From: Aaosphaeria pasadenensis
Lineage: Eukaryota; Ascomycota; Dothideomycetes; Pleosporales
Direction: 5' to 3'
Length of the DNA stretch: 64,000 nt
NCBI GenBank assembly: GCA_022813625.1
Contig: JAKLMB010000012.1
Coordinates: 372,001 to 436,000 of the forward strand
Part shown: positions 54,708-64,000 of the stretch, one piece after another
Layout of the letters: the number at the start of each line of letters is the position of its first letter
Position numbering within the stretch: position 1 is the stretch's first letter
The notes under the pieces: generated by a model
Told to the model about the DNA's origin: nothing
Database searches by the model: none
Seen by the model: only the letters and a program-made list of their open reading frames with translations
Translations under genes and position numbers: made by a program

Positions 54708-56246
54708 GATGGCTCCATCTTGCGTGTCGATGCTCGTATGGGAGTGGAGGGGAGGGGCGTATGTCCCGTTTTCTCATTCTCCTTTGACTGTCTGTTTGTT
54801 TCACGCTGACAGCAAGCGCTGTTCTATGTTTGCATTCGAGATCCTGGTATGTGGTGGTGAAGGAGAGGATATGGTATGTGGCTGCTATTCGGAAACGGAA
54901 GGTCTAATGTATGTTGATAATAGCGACGCTGGAGATGGGGACGAAGGTGTTGAGTGATGGCACTACGGTAGTACCGGGAAGACATCTCTGAGAAGAGAAA
55001 AAGGAGGGAAGGACAGGAAATATGGGTACTTTCTCTTGGACGTGCGCCGGAAAGAAAGGTCACGACCACTACGCATGATGAGCATATCTAACCTGTAATG
55101 ACTATGTGGTTTATGTGATAAACGCCGCGTTACGTAGGAAGAACGGTAAACAGAAAAGTAAAACGATAGAAAGTATACTATACCCTCGACATCGATGCAT
55201 CATCGCACTCGCGGTATGTACATAGCATCACCGCATCTCTCCGCCACCTTGCCCAACTCCCACTTCCCCCAAGGGGAAACGTAGAAAAGTATAACAATTA
55301 GAGAATCGTAGACGAAGTCAATTGACACCAACACACCAAAATTCTGTACATCACGTTGAAATCATGCGAATCCAGTTCAAATTTCGATTTCGTTTGGAGT
55401 GTGTGCTCGCTTGTCATGAATTTCTTCTAATTCAGTGCATACTGTATGCACCGTTACTGCATCGTACTTTGCTGCCCTCTGTCTGTTCCGTATCTGTCCC
55501 TCCGTTCCTGGAGGAGACAAAAGCACCAAATCTCGTATCCGACGAAGAAGAAAGAAAAGGGGCACAAAGCCCGAGCAGCGAACTGCACGCGAATCCACGA
55601 GGCAGAGCAAGTGGAGGAGAAAACAAAAGACGTCAGCATACACAGGCAGAATAAAAAAGGGGGAATCCCAAAACCAGACAGAAGAGGTCATTCCATCATC
55701 CAATGAAGACCAGTAAGACGAGAGAAAGGAAAGAAAGAGAAAAAAACAAGAACCCAAAAGGGCATATTTTGGGGGACTTCCCTTCCCTCGTCGATGCACT
55801 TTTCGGTTCATCTCTCTTAGTTTTTTGCCCGGGTGAAAAAAGGAAATACTGGAAAAAACCTTTGCCCGATGATAAAACAATCCGTTTGTCTCTATATAAC
55901 AATCCACACAAGAAGCAAGTAAATAAGGGCATGAAAGTAAAGCGGAGGAGATCTAAACAGGGAGAACATCTTTGGGTGGAAATCCTCTGGAGGAGTCTCT
56001 GGGGAAGGAAGGCGCGAGCAGAGCGGAAGAGGAAAGTAGGAGGATTATTGTGCGCGAAGGTCGTGAAGCTGCTGTGCTTCTGGCATCACGGATGGGAGCG
56101 ACGGACGCTAACTGGTGAGGCGCTGTCATGGTGATGTATACGTTCGTGCCTGGGTCAAGTTCCTGGAGACTTTCAGAGCGAAGTACCACGCTGCAGCCTA
56201 CCGCAACGGGACTGTCATGGAGGTGAGAGGGACATAAGGTTACACC
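54708..56246. other. Convergent intergenic region
   Basis: 1.5 kb between the kinase and AMPK-beta genes. Overlapping frames at 55322-56134 on both strands are driven by A/G-rich composition (Lys/Arg/Glu runs on plus, Phe/Leu/Ser on minus) and have no motif. I see no gene. Confidence 0.5.
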
Positions 56247-58528
56247 TCACTCCCGAAACTGGTCAGGATCCTCGTTCTTCGGTTTGTACATAATGGTCGT
56301 AAGGAACTATCACGATATCAGCAAACGCAACTTGGAGCTCACAGAAATTCCTAAAACCTACCTTTTGCCTGTAGCGCGTCGTAGCACTGGTAGCCAGGAT
56401 GTTATCCTTGATACTGCTAGTCGCAAGATGATTCAGAACGGTATGGTTGGGCATGATCAACACACTGCTATCGTCCTTCATCGGCGTCGTGCCATTCAGA
56501 ATGCTCTTGCTCAAGAACATGGGAAGCGTAGGCGGGGTGGGGAGGTGGCTAGCCGCGGCGTTGGCTCGCGCGAATCGTTCGGTTTCTTCCGTAGCGTCCA
56601 GATCGACTAGGTAGTAGGGAATGCTCATGTGGTACTCTTCCGGCGCGGGTGGCGGAGGGGCGGCTTTGGGCTGCGACGACTCTGGCACTGATTGTTCAAC
56701 AACTGGGACGAGCTCGGGGGTGGGTGGGAGGATTTGAGGTGGATAGATACCTGGTGGAGCACGAAGCTCTTCCGTGGGCGTGGGATCGGTCTTCTTGGAT
56801 TCGTCTGTAACGTCGCCAGGCGGTTTTGGGAGGTCATCATGAGAGACTTCGAGATAATTGACGAGACTGTTCGTATAGTCTACAGCGGTAGGGAGCTTGT
56901 CTGAGGTTTTCATGTCGTTGTCGACCAAGAAAGTGAGATGGTGGGTGCCTGGAGCGATGTTGACCATCGCCGAGAGGACATCTTTCTTTTTGCTGGGTCC
57001 GCTATGAAAAAAAGTGCATGTCAGTGTTGTTCTTCGCGCCGCGGTGTAACCTCGAGAGCAGGTAATTGTGAGACCAGGCCAAGGGAGGGGGTTTGGGATA
57101 TGGATATCATATTAAGGATCTCCAGGTGGTTTGTACAGTCTCGGTGCAGCCTGCATGAAGCGAGAGCAGCCACACGGGAGGGTGCAGGCAGCCAGATGAG
57201 AGAGCATGGATGACCCTGACCAGGGCTCCGAGACCTGCCAACTAGCATTCGAAAACATAGTAAATAGGGCGCACTTACTCGTGATACAGCCGATACTTCT
57301 TATCCCAGTTGGCGAACGTGCCTGTGACATAGACACGCTCACCGGGACCCTCCCATTCGATCAGCGTGGGTACGGTCAACTTTCCCGCAGCCGGGGGCTG
57401 GAACTCCTCCTCCATTTCCTCCTCTTCATCCTTTGTACTGCTCAAGACGGAGGCCGCCCGCCGGGGCAGCGCATCGGAATCGATATCGATGACATTGTCG
57501 ATGTCTGCGGGGGAGATGATGGGGGATCCGGGCGTGTGCGGTTCCTCTTCAATTGGAAGCGGTAGGCGAGGAGGGCGACTGTACTGAGAGGGCTGTGGGA
57601 CGAAGTAGTCTTGCACGGGATCGACGAGCTCGACCGAGATAGGTTCTATCCTGCTCGGCTGCTGTGGCTCTTCTCTGGGTGCGGCGGGGACGTCGACGGG
57701 CTGTGTGGTCTGCGGAGAGAGGGCGGGGAGCTCGGATTGCTGCTGCGACTGCGGAGCCTCCAATGGCTGCGATGCCTGAGGAGGCTGCTCTTGTTGGGCG
57801 TCCTGAGGCGCTGGCACGGGGACGACGATATTGGAGCCGTAGGTGGAGGATTTCGATCTTTCCCTGTCCTTGTCCTTGTCTTTGTCCTTGGGCGGACCTG
57901 CCTGGTCTTTTCCCTGCGTCTTGGGGCGGCTCTGCTCGTTGCCCATCTTGTCTTCGGAGGTGGTGGATCGGAGGGTTGACTGTATAACGTGTATGGGATC
58001 GGGATGGATCTGACTTTGATGACTGGTAGTGGCAGTAGCGGCGGCGGCGACAACGACGACGGAAGAGGTGGAGGTTGAAGGGGCGGCAGTGATTGCGGTG
58101 GCCGTGGTGGTGGCTATTGTCTGGGAACGGGACCTCGAGTGTGGGCGGACCAGCGAGGTGGATTGAGCAGCGGCGCTTTCGAAGCTGGCCGAAGGCGGGG
58201 CAGCACTTGCCTTGACGGTGAGAGCTTGGATGGACTCTCGCCTGCGGGGATGGGCGGGAGTTAGCTCACGAGGTGGAATGGAACTGGTGGGAGTGGTAGC
58301 ATATTGATTGCTGGTGCTACTACTGCTACTGGTATTTCCGTGAAGTTGAGATTGAGGTTGGGAATTACGGCGTTGGAAGATGTTGGGGTTGTTGCTGTTG
58401 CTGCTATTGCTGTTGTTGTTGTGGTGTCCATGATGGTGCCCATGAAAGTGATGGTTGTGACCATGTGACACGTTCGGAGAGGTCGGGTTGCTCGTAGGCG
58501 TATTGGACCGGCTTGGTTGGTTCCCCAT
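56247..58528 (-). CDS. AMPK/SNF1 beta subunit (GAL83-type)
   Basis: Model complement(56247..56306, 56362..57001, 57279..58528), 1950 nt and 649 aa. The beta subunit scaffolds the SNF1/AMPK heterotrimer and directs its location and glycogen binding. The glycogen-binding (CBM48) domain is at about 385-470 (VPTLIEWEGPGERVYVTGTF, APGTHHLTFLVDNDMKTSD, SLVNYLEV). The C-terminal AMPKBI domain is at about 560-649 (MSIPYYLVDLDATEE, LPTPPTLPMFLSKSILN, PNHTVLNHLATSSIKDNIL, LTTIMYKPKNEDPDQFRE). The N-terminus begins MGNQPSR, a myristoylation motif, followed by His/Asn/Ser-rich low-complexity sequence. A second in-frame Met at residue 195 (57946) starts MGNEQSR, also a myristoylation motif. Starting there would give a 455-aa protein closer to the usual beta-subunit length. 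Which start is used is unclear. Confidence 0.92.
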
Positions 58529-59331
58529 GGACCTTTCGCTTTATACTAATTCGTCTCCGTCCCGATTTAGTACATATGGGATATCTCTTGAAGGGTAGGA
58601 AGACGGAGAGAGGAGGTTGAGGATGATGGATGATGGGAAGAGGGACGAGAGGGAAGTGGAGAAACGATCTGTCGTAGATAGGACAGGATTGGGATTGGGA
58701 GGGGGGGATTAACGGGCGGAGTAGCAAAGTAGGGCACTGTAGGTTACATGTAAGTAATAATTAGCAACAGCGGCATGAAGCAGAAGATGCACGAGTTTGG
58801 AGAAGTACAGAGTAGAGAGAGAAGAGACGGAAGAAGCAGAATCGAGTAATCATCAAATAATAATCAAATCACCATCCTCATCATCTTCTAGGTTTAGGCA
58901 GAGTTATAAGGGTTCATGTATCTCTCTCTTCTTAGGTAAATCCCCGTAAGTGTCGTATCCTCAAAATATGCACCAACATCCTCTTTTGGGGTTCCTGGCA
59001 CGGCTTCCCTGTCACTTGCAGCAATCCCTCCCTTGGCCCAATATCAATCCTATCATCTCTCTCGAGTCTACCATCTAGTTAGACCTACTTGCGCACAGTA
59101 GAGCTACTTGTACTCTGTAGTTATCACTATCTATTACTCTTCATCAATCCCATGTTTATTGCGTAAAGCCATCCATTGGTAGCTGATCGCTCCACCTCCC
59201 CGCGGCAACCATGGCTATGAACATTCACCACGATCCATCGTAAACAATAAACACCCCAACCTCACCACCTCCGTGACCGCTACCCTACTCCACTCCACTC
59301 CACCTCACTCCACCCGCATCCCGCATCGGCC
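58529..59331. other. Divergent promoter region
   Basis: 800 bp between AMPK-beta and the small membrane-protein gene. No ORF is supported. Repeats of CTCCACTCCAC lie just before 59332. It probably contains both promoters. Confidence 0.6.
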
Positions 59332-59932
59332 ATGGCAGACCAAATCCAGCAAGCTCTGTCCATCCTCTCGCGCATAGCTTTCTACACCTCCTGGCCCTTC
59401 GTCAAGCTCGCCCACCTCCTCGCATTCATCCTCTCGCCCTTCTGGAGGATCGCACAATTCTTCCTGTTGCCATTCACCGTGCTCGTGCAGGGCTTGCTTG
59501 GCATTATATTGCTACCGTTCCGATTGAACCTCCTGGAACGATTCGAGGTATGCCAACTTTTCGCGCAATATCCGTCGCATTACGGGTAGTTGAATCTGCG
59601 ACTGACGTACCGTGCCACTACAGACAATATACATATACCTCGGAATCGCAAGCTTGATCGGCTTCGCAGCTGGCGCGACCCTCTACGTCACGTTCCACGT
59701 GCTCTCAACCACGCTGAGAATCGACACCGCAACGGAACTCGAGGACAGGAAACATGCGAATGCGAGGACAATTGAAGCGTACCGGGCGGAGAGGAAGTCG
59801 AAGAGGAGGAGAAGTAGGAAGGATGTCTTGTCTGTTTCGCCGACTATGACCAGCGGAGAGGCTGTGATGGCGCGGAGACAGAGGGGATTGCTGTCCCAGA
59901 CGATCATTGAAGAGGAGGATTCGGATTTTTGA
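59332..59932 (+). CDS. Small multi-pass membrane protein, unknown function
   Basis: Two-exon model join(59332..59547, 59624..59932), 525 nt and 174 aa. The intron is GTATGC...CTACAG and joins in phase. The first 65 residues contain two or more hydrophobic segments (SRIAFYTSWPFVKLAHLLAF, FLLPFTVLVQGLLGIILLPF), and exon 2 opens with another (YLGIASLIGFAAGATLYVTF). The C-terminal about 70 residues are charged and cytosolic-looking, with a basic run ERKSKRRRSRK and an acidic end EEEDSDF. I do not recognise the family. No signal peptidase site is evident. An ER or other endomembrane location is a guess from the basic tail. It is divergent from AMPK-beta. Confidence 0.75.
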
Positions 59933-62900
59933 GGCGCGAGAGTGATTCATAATGGCCAATTTATGGTTATGGATCCCAAGAGGGTTGTGATGGTCATGGA
60001 TACCCTCATGATTTCTAATAACCTCGAGTTCATTTGCGCATGCGATCTTGCGCTGCATTGCAAGTACTCTCTACATTACAGATCCACTTATCAAACCAAA
60101 AGAAGGAGGACTTGAAAGACTCCGAAGCAATATGCTTTACATACCCAATGGATGTAGGTCATGGTTCTTCCTGGACGGCTGTGGTGCTTGTCTCGCGCTC
60201 TTCCATCAGCTCTTTGATGAGCAATTGGAGGAAGCTTGAAAGTATCGAATAGTAGATACCCCATGGTCTGGCTTCATACATCTCTACATCCCGGATATTA
60301 CCATCGACAATGGATCCAATGGCATATCCAAAAGGAGCACGAACCTCAGCACCCTAAGCGCAAACATCTTACCTAACTGTACGACCGCCAATACCCACCA
60401 ATAAAGGACCCTTCAATAGAATATCGACGAATTCGCAAGACGAAGATAGACAGCAGCACTTCGGCCACCAAGCTAGCTCTCACCTATCTAGCAACAAGAA
60501 ACATATTACACACGTCGTATGGTAGACATCATACGCACCTACACCCACCACCCGCATCCACGCTCGACACCTCCAACCGCACGCGCAAGCGCCCTCCGAA
60601 AAGAAACCCCAAACCCCTAAAATAAACCCGCGCTGTTTTAAAACACACATCTAGGCCCGTACCCTCGAATCGTTCCCCCTGCCCCGCGCGCGCCGCGGTT
60701 TCTAAGGGACCTCGCGTTACGTGTGCACGTACGTACGCCTGCAGTTATACTATACCGGTACCATGCCCGCACCGTAGTTCCAGCGGCTGGGGGGAGATAA
60801 CGGAACGGGTACACTCTCTTCCCATCGTTACTCTGAGCAGAGTGAGGAGATGAGGTGAGGAGGGGGTACGCGGTGGATGCATTATCCCGTAGTAAGATGT
60901 AGGTACATATCATACAGTTCTGTAGGAAATGTTTTATTCTTGGGGTTGTAGTTTTGTATGCTCGTAAGCTGGGAGTACGTACCACGACGAGTAGCGGCAC
61001 AGTGGCGTCTGTGGCGGTGGTGGCGTGGCGGGGAACATGTGAAAAGTGTCTCACGAGATACGTCCTGGGAATTAAGTAGTTGTACTCATACGAGTACCTA
61101 GCAGTACTACTGTGTATAGCACGATACTGTAGGGTGGAATGTCTCACGAAAATACAATACAATGTAGAGGATATCACAAAGAAAATCGTAAAGACACACT
61201 TCGCGATAATCCCAAGTGTAAGGTACGACTCTCGAGTACCAACAGTACGGCAGCAGGTCGATAGTCAATATATTCCTCAACCGTTGCTGCGTTTCACTGG
61301 ACTGGGTGGTCAAAAGCAGCTACTTACCCTATACATTGCACCCCGTACCGTAGTATCTTATGTATGCATGTATCTTCTCTTACCGTACTTACAATCTAGC
61401 ACACCACAAACCTCCCTCGCTACTAATTACTCAGAAACACCTCCCCCATCGCATTCGCATTCGCAAGAAGCGACGCCAAGGGAAACACGAGGGGCATAAC
61501 CACACACTCCCAAATTACGTATGTGCAGTGCAAAAACCACCCGCTCCCACGAGTAGGTAATTGTGTGGGTATCATACCTCGTAGGGTAGGCGGCACGAAG
61601 TAACGCGAGCGGGATGAAGTAATGATGTGGAGGATGCACGACGTCGTCATATGCGGTGTGGAGTTGGTGGGTTGGGTATGGTTCGGTTGATGCGGCCGAG
61701 TGGATGGGGTACGAGCGACGAGTGACGAGGTGTATGATGATGATACTTGTGGTTTAGGTACATGACCAAGAATGCAGGTTTGTTGGAAGGGGTGGTGTAG
61801 TGCGGCGGCATGACGATGGAATACATTAGGTACATACATAATGATAGACTACACACGGAAGAGTAGAGTGACTAGATGCGGTGTACCGAGGTGCGTATAA
61901 TCATTAGTAGTTAGTAGCAAATACACACAGTACGAACGAGACCTCTGTAACTCTATTATTACTTGGAAATACCGAAGATGGAGCCATTGCGCGCGCAAGC
62001 GATGACTGCATTACTGTGTATCTCGCAGAACTGGAGCGAGGCAAGGCATGGCGCATGCTTGGGTACACTCGCAACTCGTTGCTCGGTTGAATGCCCAAGG
62101 GAATTAGTAGGCAGTGTGCAGTAGTGCATTGTGGCAGATGATGGATGAGCCACAGATGAGATGCGTGTATGCACAGCGCTGCACTGCACCACACCACCGC
62201 CGATGAGATAGAATAGATTTCCAGGCGGGGATGGGGATGAGATTGGGGCAGGGTAAGAGGGGAGATAACGTGTACATGTAGGGTACAGATTGCGAAACGG
62301 AGGATGAAAGTGTGAGGCAAGCCGCCCTGACCGGAGTTCTGCTGAAACTACAAGGACGATGTATTACTGGCTAGGTATGAAGGACTGAGATGATGGATCT
62401 GTTCGTCCATTCGTCCATTCGTCCATCCGTTGATTTGATCCATCGGTGTTCGGTGTTGGTGGTGTGGAAGCCACTGTGCAGTGTGTGCAGTGTGCATTTG
62501 TGGGGGAGTCTTGTACTCCGTATCAGAATAAACGAATGCTGGAAGTACCGAGTACAGTGACAATCCATAGTACAGACTCGTAGATTAGGAAACTCTCTCT
62601 ACAATCGTACTCGTACGAATACTCGAGATGCAAAGAATTACTGGAATAGGAGTATTGCGCGAAGGGCTAACTAGGTAGATACTCCCAAAGTGAGGTGAGG
62701 TATAAAATTAAGATGAGGAAGCGGCGCGTGCAGGGATTTTCTTGGTGGGCCAATCTTTGAACGCGATGCCGCTAGTCTGGTTACCTGTGTAATGATGTCG
62801 ACAATGTCCGAGAGAGAGGATTGATTTAGGAATCGTTCCACCGGTGAATTGGATTATGGAATACGGGAATCCAATACAGAAGAATACTACTACTCCGTAC

Positions 62901-63473
62901 AGTAATTATTATTGGAATACATAGAACCAAACATGATGAGTTCCTCTTCTAAGTAACTGTAATGTCGGGTTCGTGATAAGGCGCGGTAGTGGTAATAATA
63001 CGGTGTATATGGATGCCCCTAGTACCGAGTAGGGCTAGCTTGTGCACAGCCCAGGCCAGGCCAGTCGCAGTCCCAGTTTCAGTTTGTCGTTCCGCTGGTT
63101 CGTCTCTCGTCTCGTTGAATTCATTCATCCATCCATCTCTTCTCCCACGCCGCCATCCTCTCTCTCTCTCTCTCTCCCATACCTAATTCTTTTCTTTTCC
63201 CTACAGTATTAGTTAGTTAGTCTGACTACCTACTACTACTTGTACTCACACACTCCCTCTTCTCTGCCTTACACCTATATACCTTTTAATACTCCTCCTC
63301 CTCCTAATCGCCATCTTCTGGTTCCAACTCCCTTCCCCCCTATAACCTTTCTCGACCAACTGGGCATAGCCGCACCTGCCACTCCTAATTGCTTCGCCCA
63401 CCACCGTCACAACCACATAAACATCCTCCTTCCCCGGAAAAGAGACTCCCACTCGTCTCTCAACACCACAATC
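59933..63473. other. 3.5-kb gene-poor region
   Basis: No gene I can support. Frames such as 60638-61177 minus, 61080-61499 plus, 61423-61839 minus and 61904-62320 minus are Thr/His/Tyr-rich and overlap on opposite strands. GTACTCCGTA-type motifs occur at 62513-62522 and 62891-62900 (TACTCCGTAC). A CGTCCATT repeat lies at about 62404-62432. From about 63150 the sequence becomes CT-rich with a (TC)n run, the likely promoter and 5' UTR of the GT32 gene. Confidence 0.5.
63160..63177. repeat. (TC)n dinucleotide run
   Basis: A CT microsatellite in the pyrimidine-rich leader upstream of the GT32 gene, typical of fungal transcription-start regions. Confidence 0.7.
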
Positions 63474-64000
63474 ATGAGGAAAAACATCATCATATTCCTC
63501 GTCGTCACTTGCGCCGTCCTGGGCTTCGCCGTCCACAGCGTCTGGACCCTCCTCACCCTGCTCTTTGTCGACGGTTCCGAGGATGCCATATCGCGCGCAG
63601 AGCTCCCTGCCCCCAATTCTGGCGCAATCAGCGAGGTCCCTCAATTGATCCCCAAGATCATTCACCAGACGTACATCAACGAGAGCATACCTGCGCATTG
63701 GAAGGGTCCCCAACAGAGCTGCATCGATCTCCACCCAGACTACGAGTACAAGGTACGTCTCACATGCCGACGCTCGCGACTTTTTTCTGCGACCAAGACT
63801 GACAATCACACAGCTCTGGACCGACAAGAAGGCACGCGAGTTCATTGCCGCCGAGTATGCATCTCCGTATAATCACTGCCAAAGCAACACGCACTAACCG
63901 CCTCTAGATACCCTTGGTTCCTCGAGACATTCGACGGCTACCCGTACCCCATCCAGCGCGCCGATACCATTCGATACTTCGTCTTGCACCACTTCGGTGG
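63474..64000 (+). CDS. GT32 mannosyltransferase (OCH1/SUR1 family), 5' part
   Basis: Truncated by the window end. Exons are 63474..63752, 63814..63854 and 63908.. onward. The protein is type II: a short basic N-terminus (MRKN), a signal-anchor at about 5-32 (IIIFLVVTCAVLGFAVHSVW), then a luminal domain. Family motifs seen are PKIIHQTYINESIPAHWKG, CIDLHPDYEYKLWTD and YPIQRADTIRYFVLHHFGG. The DxD metal-binding motif should follow just after the window edge. The length of the stem and the PKIIHQT/RADTIRYFVLHHFGG pattern suit the inositolphosphoceramide mannosyltransferases (SUR1/CSH1) somewhat better than OCH1, but the two cannot be separated here. The donor would be GDP-mannose, which the VRG4-type transporter of this window supplies to the Golgi. 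Confidence 0.88.

Noticed and set aside
55322..56134. Lys/Arg-rich frames downstream of the FHA kinase
   Set aside because: Compositional A/G-rich DNA with overlapping frames on both strands in a convergent 3' interval; no domain and no splice signals.

Overview
This window looks like nuclear DNA of a filamentous ascomycete (Pezizomycotina; my guess is a dothideomycete). Many genes carry short introns of about 45-140 nt with GTRNGT donors, CTAAC/CTGAC-like branch points and YAG acceptors. The protein set is also fungal: STE12 with C-terminal C2H2 fingers, a Golgi GDP-mannose transporter, an OCH1/SUR1-type mannosyltransferase and INO80. Gene models below were spliced by hand. Where a full model is given, the exon lengths sum to a multiple of three and the joined frame is open.

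Layout. 1-17 kb: a lipid-anchored-looking glycine-rich protein; acireductone dioxygenase (methionine salvage); a TXNDC9/PLP1-type phosducin-like protein; a VRG4-type GDP-mannose transporter; a 923-aa charged coiled-coil protein of unknown role; histone H2A.Z; and striatin. 17-27 kb: BRX1 (60S biogenesis) and the INO80 ATPase, separated by about 2.8 kb without a convincing gene. H2A.Z and the INO80 ATPase, which acts on H2A.Z nucleosomes, both lie here, about 10 kb apart. 27-41 kb: STE12 lies alone between two large gene-poor stretches, about 5.1 kb on its 3' side and 6.6 kb on its 5' side. 41-48.4 kb: an accessory-looking stretch with a stand-alone sulfite-oxidase-type molybdoenzyme, orphan small ORFs, an aminoglycoside-phosphotransferase-like protein that has lost its catalytic aspartates, tandem repeats and an AT-richer look. 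49-64 kb: housekeeping genes again: cardiolipin synthase, the 25-aa ribosomal protein eL41, an FHA-domain checkpoint or meiotic kinase, the beta subunit of AMPK/SNF1, a small membrane protein, and the 5' part of a GT32 mannosyltransferase cut by the window edge.

The genes do not form a single cluster or operon. I found no tRNA, rRNA, CRISPR array, intact transposon, biosynthetic cluster or viral gene. The observations most worth checking are: (1) an 84-nt STE12 exon equal to one zinc-finger period, whose skipping would fuse two fingers into one in frame; (2) the degenerate APH-like pseudokinase, which has a 69-nt segment that reads either as an intron or as coding sequence with one TAA; (3) two N-myristoylation start motifs in one AMPK-beta reading frame; (4) the two gene-poor flanks of STE12; (5) a recurrent GTACTCCGTAC motif in intergenic DNA.
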